This document shows, one piece after another, positions 49,478-57,188 of a stretch of 64,000 nt of DNA (positions within the stretch are counted from its first letter, which is position 1; every line of letters begins with the position of its first letter). Made by a program: the position numbers and the translations under genes. The notes beneath the pieces are model-generated. The model saw only the letters and a list, made by a program, of their open reading frames with translations. It did no database searches and was not told the DNA's origin. Source of the DNA: Streptomyces pactum (GTDB lineage Bacteria > Actinomycetota > Actinomycetes > Streptomycetales > Streptomycetaceae); NCBI RefSeq assembly GCF_016031615.1, contig NZ_JACYXC010000001.1, forward strand, positions 930,001-994,000. The letters are read 5' to 3'.

Positions 49478-49497
49478 GACTACTCGACCGAGTAGTC
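49478..49497. promoter_or_regulatory. 20-bp perfect palindrome upstream of the NRPS operon
   Basis: GACTACTCG-AC-CGAGTAGTC: two 9-bp arms around 2 bp, 116 bp upstream of the NRPS start codon. A likely operator for a dimeric pathway regulator; not a recognised consensus. Confidence 0.65.
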
Positions 49498-49774
49498 CCT
49501 GTTCGGAAAGGGGCCGGTGACCGTGGTTGCGGTCCGGAATGTTGCGGCACGACCAAGGAGATGTTGCGTCCGGCGCGAAAACTTACGGCACGATGAAGAA
49601 CCGGCCCGGGCACCACACCGTGTGATGGTTGTCACATATCGGCGGGACGATGCCCGTGACCCGGGTCCGGGGGTGGCGCGCACCCGGACAGCTGGGCGGA
49701 AAAAGCCGGGCGGTGCGCGCGTCCCGGCCGGTCCGGCCCGGGCGTCCGGCCCCCTGCCGAAATTCCGGGAGAAC

Positions 49775-49870
49775 GGGCGGAATGCGGTTCCGGCGGAATG
49801 CGGGCCCGGCGCAATGCGGGCCCGGCGGAACCCCGGTTCGGCGGAATACGGTTCCCGCGGAACGCGGGGG
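49775..49870. repeat. 16-bp tandem repeat, 6 degenerate copies
   Basis: Units of the form CGGCGGAATGCGGGCC start at 49775, 49791, 49807, 49823, 49839 and 49855, each with one to five changes. Confidence 0.75.
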
Positions 49871-50137
49871 CGCTGGGGCGGGACGGGCGCCGGACCGGGC
49901 ACGCGGCGGGACCGGGCAGGGTGGCCGCCGGACAGGCACGGGTGGGACCGGGAGGCGGGCGGCGGTGGCGCCGGGGCCTTCGCACGGCCCCCGGCCTCGG
50001 CCCGGGGCCGGTTCCGGCAGGCGGCGCCGGGGAGGCGGGCGGTGGGCAGGCGCGCCGGGCCGGGCCTGCGCCGCGGGCGGCTCGCGGCCGCTCCCGCCCG
50101 CCGCCTCACCGTCCGGTGCCGGCGACCGCCCGCGGAT

Positions 50138-51055
50138 TCACCGTCCGGTGCCGGCGACCCCCCAGGCCCGCGGCACGAAACGGCTGCCCTCCCGGCGCAC
50201 CTCGACCGCGCCCGCGCCGCCGAAGTGTGCGGGGACCAGCAGTTCCCGCTCGTCCGCGGCGCGCTCCAGGATCCGGCGGCGGCTGGCCGCGGCCAGCTCC
50301 GGGTCCAGGCAGAAACAGCTGTTCCGGGCGGAGTCGAGGATCTGCACCGGGCTGTGCAGCAGGTCGCCGACGAAGACCGCCCGGTCGTCCCCGGACACCA
50401 GCCGCAGCACCGAGGAGCCGGGGGTGTGTCCCGGCGCCTCCTCCAGGGTGAGGTGTTCGTCGATGCGGTGGACGGTGTCCCACAGCACGACCCGGCCGGC
50501 CCGGTGGAGGGGCGCGACACTGTCCTCGTACAGCAGCCGGTCGTCCTCCCGCAGACCCCGGGCGTAGCCGTTGCGGGGGCCGTAGTGGAAGTCGTCGGCG
50601 GCCGGGAGGAGATAGCGGGCGTTGGGGAACGCCGGGACCCACTCCTCCCCGGCGGCGGTGGTGTTCCCGCCGGCGTGGTCGGCGTGGAGGTGGGTGTTGA
50701 CGACGAGATCGACGTCCTGCGGCCGGACGCCGGCCGCCTCCAGCCGTCCCGGGAGGTCGCCCCGCCGGTGGTGGAAGGCGGGCGATCCCGGCCGCTCCCG
50801 CCCGTCGCCGACGCCGGGGTCGACCACGATCGTCCGCCCGTTGCTGCGCAGCACCCAGCACTGCAGGGCCATCACCGCCCGGTCGCTGCCGGGCTCCCAG
50901 TGGTCCGGCGCCAGCCACGCGCGGTTGCGCTCCCACTCCTCGCGGGGCGCCGTGGGGACCAGTTCACCGGCGGGCGCGAAGGGCCCCGACCACTCCACGA
51001 CGCGGAGCACCTCGACCTCTCCCAGCAGGACGCCTCGCGGCTGTTCATCCGTCAT
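50138..51055 (-). CDS. MBL-fold metallo-hydrolase (AHL-lactonase-like)
   Basis: A 305-residue metallo-beta-lactamase-fold enzyme with a complete dinuclear site: THLHADHAGG (His122, His124, Asp126, His127), His210 in APGHTPGS, Asp231 in VFVGDLLHS and His277 in VPAHFGG. The spacing is that of the AttM/AiiA-like lactonase and alkylsulfatase-like group. It is cytoplasmic. It is transcribed divergently from an AraC regulator with 115 bp between the starts, so the regulator probably controls it. It could act on a lactone or ester intermediate of the neighbouring NRPS pathway, but nothing in the sequence shows this. Confidence 0.87.
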   Translation of the reverse strand: MTDEQPRGVLLGEVEVLRVVEWSGPFAPAGELVPTAPREEWERNRAWLAPDHWEPGSDRAVMALQCWVLRSNGRTIVVDPGVGDGRERPGSPAFHHRRGDLPGRLEAAGVRPQDVDLVVNTHLHADHAGGNTTAAGEEWVPAFPNARYLLPAADDFHYGPRNGYARGLREDDRLLYEDSVAPLHRAGRVVLWDTVHRIDEHLTLEEAPGHTPGSSVLRLVSGDDRAVFVGDLLHSPVQILDSARNSCFCLDPELAAASRRRILERAADERELLVPAHFGGAGAVEVRREGSRFVPRAWGVAGTGR

Positions 51056-51170
51056 GGACCGGACCCTAGGAAGGGCCGGACGAGCCGCTCAATGCCCGTT
51101 CCGCTCAGCCGGATACGCCACCGTCTCGGCGGCGCCCCGGGGTTCGCCGGACGGCCGATAACCTGGCCCG

Positions 51171-52085
51171 GTGGACGTGGTGAGCGACGCCGTCGCGGCG
51201 GTGCGGCTGGGCCGGCCCTCGGCCCGGCGGGTGCGGGTGGCCGGCCGGTGGTGCGTACGGTTCGCCCGGTACGACGGGGCCGGGTTCCACGTCGTCCGGG
51301 AGGGCCGCGCCTGGCTGCTGCCCGACGCCGGGGCCCCGGTCGCCCTCCGGGCCGGCGACGCGGTCCTGCTGCCGCACGGCACCGGTCATGTGCTCGCCGA
51401 CTCCCCGGCCGACGCGGCGGCCGTGGCACGGGCCGTGCCGTTCGAGCGGTGGGACCCCGCGTCCGTCACCGGGGCCGGCGGCGGCGAGGTGGAGATGGTG
51501 TGCGGCAAGTACCGTCTCGACCGCCGGCGCGTCCATCCGCTGCTGGCCGGGCTCCCCGCGGTGATCCACCTGCCGGGCCGGGCGGGCGACCACGCCGAGC
51601 TCCGCGGCGCGCTCGACCTGCTCACCGGCGAGCTGGACGCGCGCCGGCCCGGTTCCGGCACGGTGCTGCCCAGCCTGCTGGACCTGCTCCTGGTCCACAT
51701 GATCCGCGTCTGGCTGGACCGGGAGACCGGCGGTGCCCGGCCCGGCGCACCGGAGGACCCGGTGACCGCCGCCGCCCTGCGCGCGCTGCACGAGGACCCC
51801 GCGGCCCCGTGGACCACCGAGCGGCTGGCCGCGGCGGCCGGGGTCTCCCGCGCGACGCTGGCCCGCCGCTTCACCGACCGTGTCGGCCGCCCGCCGATGG
51901 CCTATCTGACCTGGTGGCGGCTGACGCTCGCGGCCACCTGGCTGCGGGACACCACCGACCCGCTGGCGGCCATCGCCCGCCGCGTCGGCTACGGCAGCCC
52001 GTACGCGCTCTCGCACGCCTTCAGCCGGGAGTTCGGAATCACACCAGGGCGGTACCGCGCGCGGGCCACGGCCGCCGCGGCCTGA
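51171..52085 (+). CDS. AraC-family regulator with cupin-type sensor domain
   Basis: A 304-residue protein. Residues about 1-180 form an AraC-binding/cupin_6 type domain (RWCVRFARYDGAGFHVVREGRAWLL, GDAVLLPHGTGHVL), and about 198-298 the double helix-turn-helix: WTTERLAAAAGVSRATLARRFTDRVGRPPMAYLTWWRL, then IARRVGYGSPYALSHAFSREFGITPGRYR. GTG at 51171 lacks a ribosome site, as is common for leaderless actinomycete regulators. The family commonly activates an adjacent divergent gene, here the metallo-hydrolase. Ligand unknown. Confidence 0.88.
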   Translation: MDVVSDAVAAVRLGRPSARRVRVAGRWCVRFARYDGAGFHVVREGRAWLLPDAGAPVALRAGDAVLLPHGTGHVLADSPADAAAVARAVPFERWDPASVTGAGGGEVEMVCGKYRLDRRRVHPLLAGLPAVIHLPGRAGDHAELRGALDLLTGELDARRPGSGTVLPSLLDLLLVHMIRVWLDRETGGARPGAPEDPVTAAALRALHEDPAAPWTTERLAAAAGVSRATLARRFTDRVGRPPMAYLTWWRLTLAATWLRDTTDPLAAIARRVGYGSPYALSHAFSREFGITPGRYRARATAAAA

Positions 52086-52241
52086 CGCGCCGGCCGGGCG
52101 CGCGGGATCCGGCCGTACGCACCGGATCCGGTCGGTGTGCGCCGTCGTGGTGGGCGGACGCGGGGCCGGCCGTCCCCCGGGGAGTGACGCCGTGCGCCGG
52201 TGGCGGCCGTCACCGGACGGGGGCGTCGGCCGGGCGGCCGG

Positions 52242-52673
52242 TCAGGAGAGGTCGGGCCGGCCCAGCCAGGCCGGCCGCAGCGGCACCCCGTCCTCGTCGC
52301 ACTCCGGTCCGGAAGCGGGCCCCGGCCCCGCCGCCGGACCGGTGCCGGGCTCCGGACCGGACCCGGGCTCCGGCTCCGGGGCCGCGGGGGGCCGCGGAGC
52401 GGCCGAGTCCTCCAGCAGCTCGGCGAGGGTGAACCGGGTGCTGAAGGACTGCCAGGAGCCGTCGGTCACCAGCAGGAACCCGTCGGAGGTGCGGAAGAGC
52501 CGGCGGCGCCTGGGGCTCCGGGGGTGCTCCGGGGTGTGCTGCCGGGCACGCCGCTCCAGCTCCGCCAGGGCCTCCTCGCGCTCGCCCTCCACATGTCCCA
52601 GGACATACGCCTCGACGTGCTTGCGCTCGCCCATGCCCACCGTCGTCTCGACGACAAGTCCCCACACGGCCAT
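52242..52673 (-). CDS. Conserved hypothetical protein with Pro/Gly-rich tail
   Basis: A 143-residue protein. Residues 1-95 are well structured: MAVWGLVVETTVGMGERKHVEAYVLGHVEGEREEALAELERRARQHTPEHPRSPRRRRLFRTSDGFLLVTDGSWQSFSTRFTLAELL in separate segments, an alpha/beta unit with a long basic stretch HPRSPRRRRLF. The tail is a run of Pro-Glu-Pro-Gly-Ser repeats. This protein is common in streptomycetes as a hypothetical. A GGGGAGG site lies before the ATG. It is convergent with the AraC gene. Confidence 0.7.
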   Translation of the reverse strand: MAVWGLVVETTVGMGERKHVEAYVLGHVEGEREEALAELERRARQHTPEHPRSPRRRRLFRTSDGFLLVTDGSWQSFSTRFTLAELLEDSAAPRPPAAPEPEPGSGPEPGTGPAAGPGPASGPECDEDGVPLRPAWLGRPDLS

Positions 52674-53017
52674 ACCGGCACCTCCCCGTTCGATCGTCCA
52701 CACCGTCTCACGAGGACCCGGCGGGCCCGGCCGCCGGTACCGCGGAGCGGCGAGGACCACGAGAAAGCACCGGCGGCGCCGGGGGCCCTCCGCCCGGTGC
52801 GCGGCCACCGGCACGGCGCGCGGGCGGCACGGCCCCGCCGGGCGGTACGGCGCGCGGGCATCGCCCGGACCGGACCACGGTCGCCGCACGGCCTCGTCCG
52901 GACCCGGACCACTGCCGCCGCTCGGGCCCCGCCGCCCGACGTGCCCGGGCGTCGGCACCGGCACCGGCGCGGCGGCGGGGCGTACGGCGGTGCCCGGGGA
53001 GGGGCGGCCCGTGCCGG

Positions 53018-53599
53018 TCAGCCGGTGAACACCTCCACCAGGGTCCACACGGCGAGCCCGGCCATGCACGCGGCGCCGATGCGCTGCACCGTCTTGAGCG
53101 GGACCCGCTTGGCGATGAACCGGCCCACCAGCAGCGCCAGCGCCGACACCGACATCAGGGCGGCGGCGGCGCCGATCGAGACCGGCAGCCAGGCCTTGGT
53201 GGCGGCCAGGTTGGCGGTGGTGATCTGGGTCAGGTCGCCCCACTCACTGATGAAGACGGCCATGAAGGCGGTGGTGTAGACCGGCCAGAAGCCGGTCACG
53301 GTGTTGCCGCCCTCGTCGTCCTCGTCGTCGTCCCCGCCCCGCAGCAGGACGAAGGCACCGAAGGCGAACAGGGCGGCGGAGACCAGCTTCACCACGGTGC
53401 CGGGCAGCAGGCTCAGCAGGCTGCCGGCGCCCACCGCGAGCGCGACGTGCACGACGAACGCGGTGGAGGTGCCGAACCAGACGTACAGCGGGCGCATGCG
53501 GGTGCCCATCGCCAGGGAGGCGAACATCGTCTTGTCCGGGAGTTCGGCGAGGAAGATCAGCCCGAAGGCGGTGAGCATCGCCAGGGGGTCGAAAGCCAT
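53018..53599 (-). CDS. GDT1/TMEM165 family (UPF0016) cation transporter, probable Mn2+ exporter
   Basis: A 193-residue, six-helix membrane protein with the duplicated family signature: AELPDKT (residues about 18-24) in helix 1 and SEWGDLTQ (about 122-129) in helix 4, the E-x-G-D-K/R-T/S motifs that bind divalent cations (the first has Pro for Gly). An Asp/Glu-rich cytosolic loop (DDDEDDE) lies between the halves. Family members (GDT1, MneA, Mnx) exchange Mn2+ or Ca2+ for protons. The leader carries a yybP-ykoY manganese riboswitch, which strongly supports Mn2+ as the physiological ligand. Confidence 0.9.
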   Translation of the reverse strand: MAFDPLAMLTAFGLIFLAELPDKTMFASLAMGTRMRPLYVWFGTSTAFVVHVALAVGAGSLLSLLPGTVVKLVSAALFAFGAFVLLRGGDDDEDDEGGNTVTGFWPVYTTAFMAVFISEWGDLTQITTANLAATKAWLPVSIGAAAALMSVSALALLVGRFIAKRVPLKTVQRIGAACMAGLAVWTLVEVFTG

Positions 53600-53726
53600 G
53601 GAGGGGGACGTGCCTTTCTGCTGGGGCCGGGCCGCGGGCTCGTACGGCACCCAGACGGGCGACGGGAGGAACCGTTCGGCCCGGCACGACGGAGCGGCCC
53701 GCACGCGGACGCGCGGGCTCGGGTCA

Positions 53727-53845
53727 TGCCTCGGCCGAAGGTCTCGTCCACCCGTGCACGGTGTGCGCGGGCCCGGTGACCGGGACGTCCGCGGACGTCC
53801 AGTATGTCGATCAGCCGGTATCGCGGGACTACTCCCCTTCGCTGC
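53727..53845 (-). ncRNA. yybP-ykoY manganese riboswitch
   Basis: On the minus strand the leader shows the conserved blocks in order: AAGGGGAGTAG (near 53839-53829), then ATCGACATACTGG, and, after a variable arm, ACGAGACCTTCGGC (about 53747-53734). These correspond to the two loop regions that form the Mn2+ site in this riboswitch class (in Lactococcus: AAGGGGAGUAG ... UUGACAUAC ... GCAAGACCUUUCC). It precedes a GDT1-type transporter, one of the typical downstream genes. It is expected to switch expression on when Mn2+ is high. Confidence 0.85.
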
Positions 53846-53850
53846 GGACC

Positions 53851-53856
53851 AGTGTA
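53851..53856 (-). promoter_or_regulatory. -10-like element of the riboswitch transcript
   Basis: TACACT on the minus strand, ending 5-6 bases before the riboswitch begins; no good -35 hexamer is seen 17 bp further upstream. Confidence 0.45.
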
Positions 53857-53937
53857 GCCGTCCGCGCCGGACGGCCCCCGGTCCGGTCCCCGTCGCCCGC
53901 GCCCCGCGGCTCCTCCGTCACGTCCCCTCGCGCACCG

Positions 53938-55059
53938 TCACCGGCGGCGGTCGCCCCGGGGGCGGACGTACCGGGCCAGCCGCGGCATGATCCGCAGGGC
54001 GTTGTCGCGGTTGACGCCCCGCCGCTGCCGGTGGGTGAGGGCGGGGTCGGCGTCCAGGCCGGGCACCGCGACGCCGGTGACCACACCGGGCGGGGTGGCG
54101 GGCCAGTCGCTGCCGAACAGCAGCCGGCCGGCGCCCACGGTGGCCACCAGGGTGCCCGCCGGCGACATCGGCCCGGCCGTGTCGTAGCAGAACCGGTGCA
54201 GGTGGTCACGGACCCGGGCGGGCTCCACCGGCGGGGTGCACATCCGGCCCTGGGACTCCAGGCGGGTGGCGATGTGCGGCAGGAACCCCCCGGCGTGCGG
54301 CAGGACGACCGACACCCGCGGGAAGCGGTCCAGTGTGCGGTGGACGATCATGTTCACCGCCGCCCGGGTGGTGTCCAGCAGGAAGTCGCACATGAAGTTG
54401 GGGACGCCCGGGACGGTGGGGACGTCCGGCCGCCCGCCCGGCAGGTCGAGCGGGTGGGTGAGGACCACCGCGGCCCGCTCGTCCAGCTCGGCGAAGAGCC
54501 GGTCGTAGGAGCGGTCGCCGAGGTAGACCCCGCCCGCGTTCGCCTTGAGGCTCACCCCCACCGCGCCCAGTTCGTCGAAGCCGCGCCGCAGGCTCCACCG
54601 GGACAGTGCCAGGTCCTCCGGGAAGAGCGGCGCGACGAACGCGAACCGGCCCGGGTGGGCGCGGACCAGCTCGTCCAGGGCCCGGTACATCACCGACAGC
54701 CCCTCCTTGGCCTGGGCCGCGGACCGGTACCGCCCCGGGGAGGTCGGGTTGAGGACGGCGGTGGCGATCCCGGCCCGGTCCATCAGGGCCAGCGTGGACG
54801 CCGCGTCCCAGCGGGCGAAGGGCGGCAGCTCGGCGCGCCGCACCAGCCCCGCGCGCTCCGCCCAGTCCACCCAGGCGGGCGCGGTGTAGTGGTGGTGGAC
54901 GTCGATCCGCGCCCGGCCGGCGTCCCCTCCCCCGGGGTGCCGGGACGCCGGGGTCGCGGCCAGCGCGACCGGCTCACCCGTCATGGCGACGGCGGAGGCC
55001 ACCGTCCCTCCGGCGGCGAGCAGACTGCGGCGGCTCACCGCCCGGTTCCGTTCCGACAT
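53938..55059 (-). CDS. Amidohydrolase-2 (ACMSD-like) family protein with twin-arginine signal
   Basis: A 373-residue protein. The N-terminus has a twin-arginine-like signal (SRRSLLAAGGTVASAVAMTGEPVALA), so it is probably exported folded. The TIM-barrel metal site begins with IDVHHHY (about 52-58), continues with Lys in VSLKANAGG, His in VVLTHPLDLPGG and VVLPHAGGFLP, and ends with FGSDWPATPP. This is the pattern of ACMSD/gamma-resorcylate decarboxylase-type amidohydrolases, which decarboxylate or hydrolyse aromatic or lactone substrates. An exported member is less common. Single gene; its downstream neighbour is the Mn2+-exporter gene on the same strand, after a riboswitch. Confidence 0.85.
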   Translation of the reverse strand: MSERNRAVSRRSLLAAGGTVASAVAMTGEPVALAATPASRHPGGGDAGRARIDVHHHYTAPAWVDWAERAGLVRRAELPPFARWDAASTLALMDRAGIATAVLNPTSPGRYRSAAQAKEGLSVMYRALDELVRAHPGRFAFVAPLFPEDLALSRWSLRRGFDELGAVGVSLKANAGGVYLGDRSYDRLFAELDERAAVVLTHPLDLPGGRPDVPTVPGVPNFMCDFLLDTTRAAVNMIVHRTLDRFPRVSVVLPHAGGFLPHIATRLESQGRMCTPPVEPARVRDHLHRFCYDTAGPMSPAGTLVATVGAGRLLFGSDWPATPPGVVTGVAVPGLDADPALTHRQRRGVNRDNALRIMPRLARYVRPRGDRRR

Positions 55060-56050
55060 GCGCGCACCTCACATCCGTAGGACTGTCCGATCAACATCCA
55101 CGGTGTCCCGGCGCCCCGCCGCCGGCGCCGCGCCGTGCCGGGTGGCGCGCGGATTCCTCCGGACGGCCCGCCGCCCTGCGGCCGACCGGCCCACGGGCGC
55201 GGCCGGCGGGGGCGCCGACGGGCGCGCGGGGGCCGAGGCGCGCGGCGCGGGGCCGGTGCGGAGCCCCTGCGCGCCGGGCCGGACCGCGGCGGCCCGCCCG
55301 GTGCCGGGCCGCGTACGGGCGCTCACCGCCAGGGCCGCGGCCGGGCTCACCCCGCCGCAGGGCCGGCCGGTGCGGGGTGGACGGGCCCCGGGGCGATCCT
55401 GGCGACGGCGTACCCGGCGACGGGCGCCGGCCGCCACGAAGGGGTCCTCGGCCGCGATCCGCCCGACGGCCGACCGGTCGAGGGCCGACCGACCGACGGC
55501 CGGACCGGTCCGCGCCGCACGCCACGACGGCCCCGCCGGCGGTCGCCGGAACCGTCGGCCCGGACAGCGGGAGGTCAGGGAGGTCACCGGCGGCGTGCCA
55601 CCGGTCGGGACCTGCGCTGTGCGCGGGGCCGCAGGGCTCGGCGTCCTGCGGCCGGCCGGTGCGCTTCACCGGCAGCGGACGGGATCACGCCGCCACTCCC
55701 TCGCGGGCCGCCGCGCCGGCACCGACAGCACCCGGCGGTGGCGCGGGCCGGCGCGCACGGCGCCCGTCGGGGCCCGGGTCACGGGTGAGGCGGCAGCCCC
55801 GGCGCTCCCGGGTGTCAGTCCCGTCGCTCCCGGGCGGCGGGACCGTGCGGTAGGGGCGGTACGGCGGCGCGGTGTGGCGTGGCGCGCCGCCGCTGCCGTG
55901 CGGCGCGGTGCGGGTGCGCGGCCCGGCGCCCCGGCCCGGCGCCCCGGACGCCGGGACCCCTCCCGGTGACGCCGGATGATCGCTGTTATCCCTGATATTG
56001 GTCTGGACCGGCGTATTGCCGCCGGGGGCCCCGGCCCGCAAGCTCACAGC
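55060..56050. other. 1-kb gene-free region
   Basis: No gene can be supported in almost 1 kb. Frames on both strands are long but are Arg/Pro/Ala-rich shadows. Around 55460-55520 there are imperfect GACCGGTC/GACCGACGG repeats. The last 80 bp, before the LysR gene, are A/T-richer and contain TTATCCCTGATATTGG. Confidence 0.55.
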
Positions 56051-57115
56051 ATGGATTTGGAGTTGCGGCATCTGAAGACGCTTCAGGCGATAGCCGATGC
56101 GGGCAGCCTGACCAAGGCGGCCTCGGCGCTCGGCCTGGCCCAGCCCGCGCTCAGTGCACAGCTGAAACGGATCGAACGCACCCTGGGCGGCCGGCTCTTC
56201 GATCGCGGGCGGTACGGGGTGCGGGCCACACCACTGGGCCATCTGGTGCTCTCCCGGGCCCGTCTGGTCCTCCCCGCCGTGCACCAGCTCCAGGAGGAGG
56301 CGGTGCGGTTCGCCCGCTGCCCGGACGAGGCGCCCGGCTTCCGGCTGGGCGCCACCACCGGTCCGCTGCTGGGCGGCCTGGTCGACCGGCTGGCCGCCGT
56401 CTACCCGGGGGCACCGGTGATCACCCACATCTCCTGGTCCGAACGGGAGATCGCCACCGCGGTGGCCGAGGGGCGGCTGGACTACGCGCTGATCGGCACC
56501 TGCGGGGACAGCCCGCCGCCGGAACCGGAGCGGCTGGCGTGGCGGGAGGTGGCACGGGACCCGGTCTTCGTCATGGTGGCGCACGACCATCCGCTCGCCG
56601 GGGCCCGGGAGATCGAGCTGGCGCAGCTCGCCCACGAGGCGTGGACGAGCGTGCCCGGTGACGGGTGCTTCGGCGACTGCTTCGCCGCCGCCTGCGCCCG
56701 GGCGGGGTTCGCGCCGACCCGTCTGTACGAGACCGACACCACCTCCTGCGTCCATCTGGTCCAGGTCGGACGGGCCGTCGGGCTGTGCCGGGCCACGTTC
56801 CCCAACACCCCGGGGATGGTGACCCGCCCGCTGGCCGGCTCGCCGCTGAGCTGGCGGCACCTGGTGGGCTGGCACCCGGGCTCGGTGCCCCCGGAGTCCG
56901 CGGCGGCGGTGGTGGCGCACACCCGGGCCGCCTATGCCGAGGCCGCCACGCGCAGCGAGAGCTACGCCCGGTGGCTGGCGGACCGTACGGCCACCGGACC
57001 GGATCCGTGGCCGGGCGACGGGCCGTCCGGTCCGCGGCCCGCCTCCGGGCCGGGCGCGCGGGCGGCGGGCGGTCCGCCGCCCGGCCTCCATAACGCCGGG
57101 CGGGGGATCAACTGA
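56051..57115 (+). CDS. LysR-family transcriptional regulator
   Basis: A 354-residue regulator. The N-terminal winged helix spans about 1-65: LELRHLKTLQAIADAGSLTKAASALGLAQPALSAQLKRIERTLGGRLFDR. The effector domain follows (FRLGATTGPLLGGLVDRLAAVYP to about 300), and an extra C-terminal tail of about 40 residues, rich in Gly and Pro, is unusual for the family. The gene lies 73 bp upstream of a secreted protease on the same strand; the shared CTGATAT motif occurs before the regulator (near 56000) and before the protease (57112-57118), so it may control both. Confidence 0.88.
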   Translation: MDLELRHLKTLQAIADAGSLTKAASALGLAQPALSAQLKRIERTLGGRLFDRGRYGVRATPLGHLVLSRARLVLPAVHQLQEEAVRFARCPDEAPGFRLGATTGPLLGGLVDRLAAVYPGAPVITHISWSEREIATAVAEGRLDYALIGTCGDSPPPEPERLAWREVARDPVFVMVAHDHPLAGAREIELAQLAHEAWTSVPGDGCFGDCFAAACARAGFAPTRLYETDTTSCVHLVQVGRAVGLCRATFPNTPGMVTRPLAGSPLSWRHLVGWHPGSVPPESAAAVVAHTRAAYAEAATRSESYARWLADRTATGPDPWPGDGPSGPRPASGPGARAAGGPPPGLHNAGRGIN

Positions 57116-57121
57116 TATCTG
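57112..57121 (+). promoter_or_regulatory. Shared CTGATATC motif before the protease gene
   Basis: CTGATATCTG overlaps the LysR stop codon; CTGATATTGG occurs near 55991-56000 before the LysR gene. Possible LysR binding elements; weak. Confidence 0.3.
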
Positions 57122-57188
57122 GGGCTCGGCCGTTGGTTCCGCTTACGGTTTCGGCACCTCCCCCCACCCGAATCCGAGGAGCATCCCC

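Larger units (their letters stand above)
49363..50137. other. NRPS promoter region and repeat-rich spacer
   Basis: About 775 bp without a gene. The 250 bp next to the NRPS start are the least GC-rich of the window and include a 20-bp palindrome and ATGCATAT. Beyond lies a 16-bp tandem array. Confidence 0.6.
53600..53937. other. Leader and promoter region of the GDT1 gene
   Basis: About 340 bp containing the riboswitch, a TACACT -10-like hexamer on the minus strand (53851-53856) immediately before it, and about 130 bp of GC-rich expression platform. Confidence 0.6.

Noticed and set aside
49517..52432. 971-codon plus-strand frame
   Set aside because: Shadow of the metallo-hydrolase gene and of the AraC gene in another frame; crosses the 16-bp array.
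54983..55969. 328-codon plus-strand frame in the 1-kb gap
   Set aside because: Begins inside the amidohydrolase gene on the other strand, is Arg/Pro-rich, and has no domain or ribosome site.
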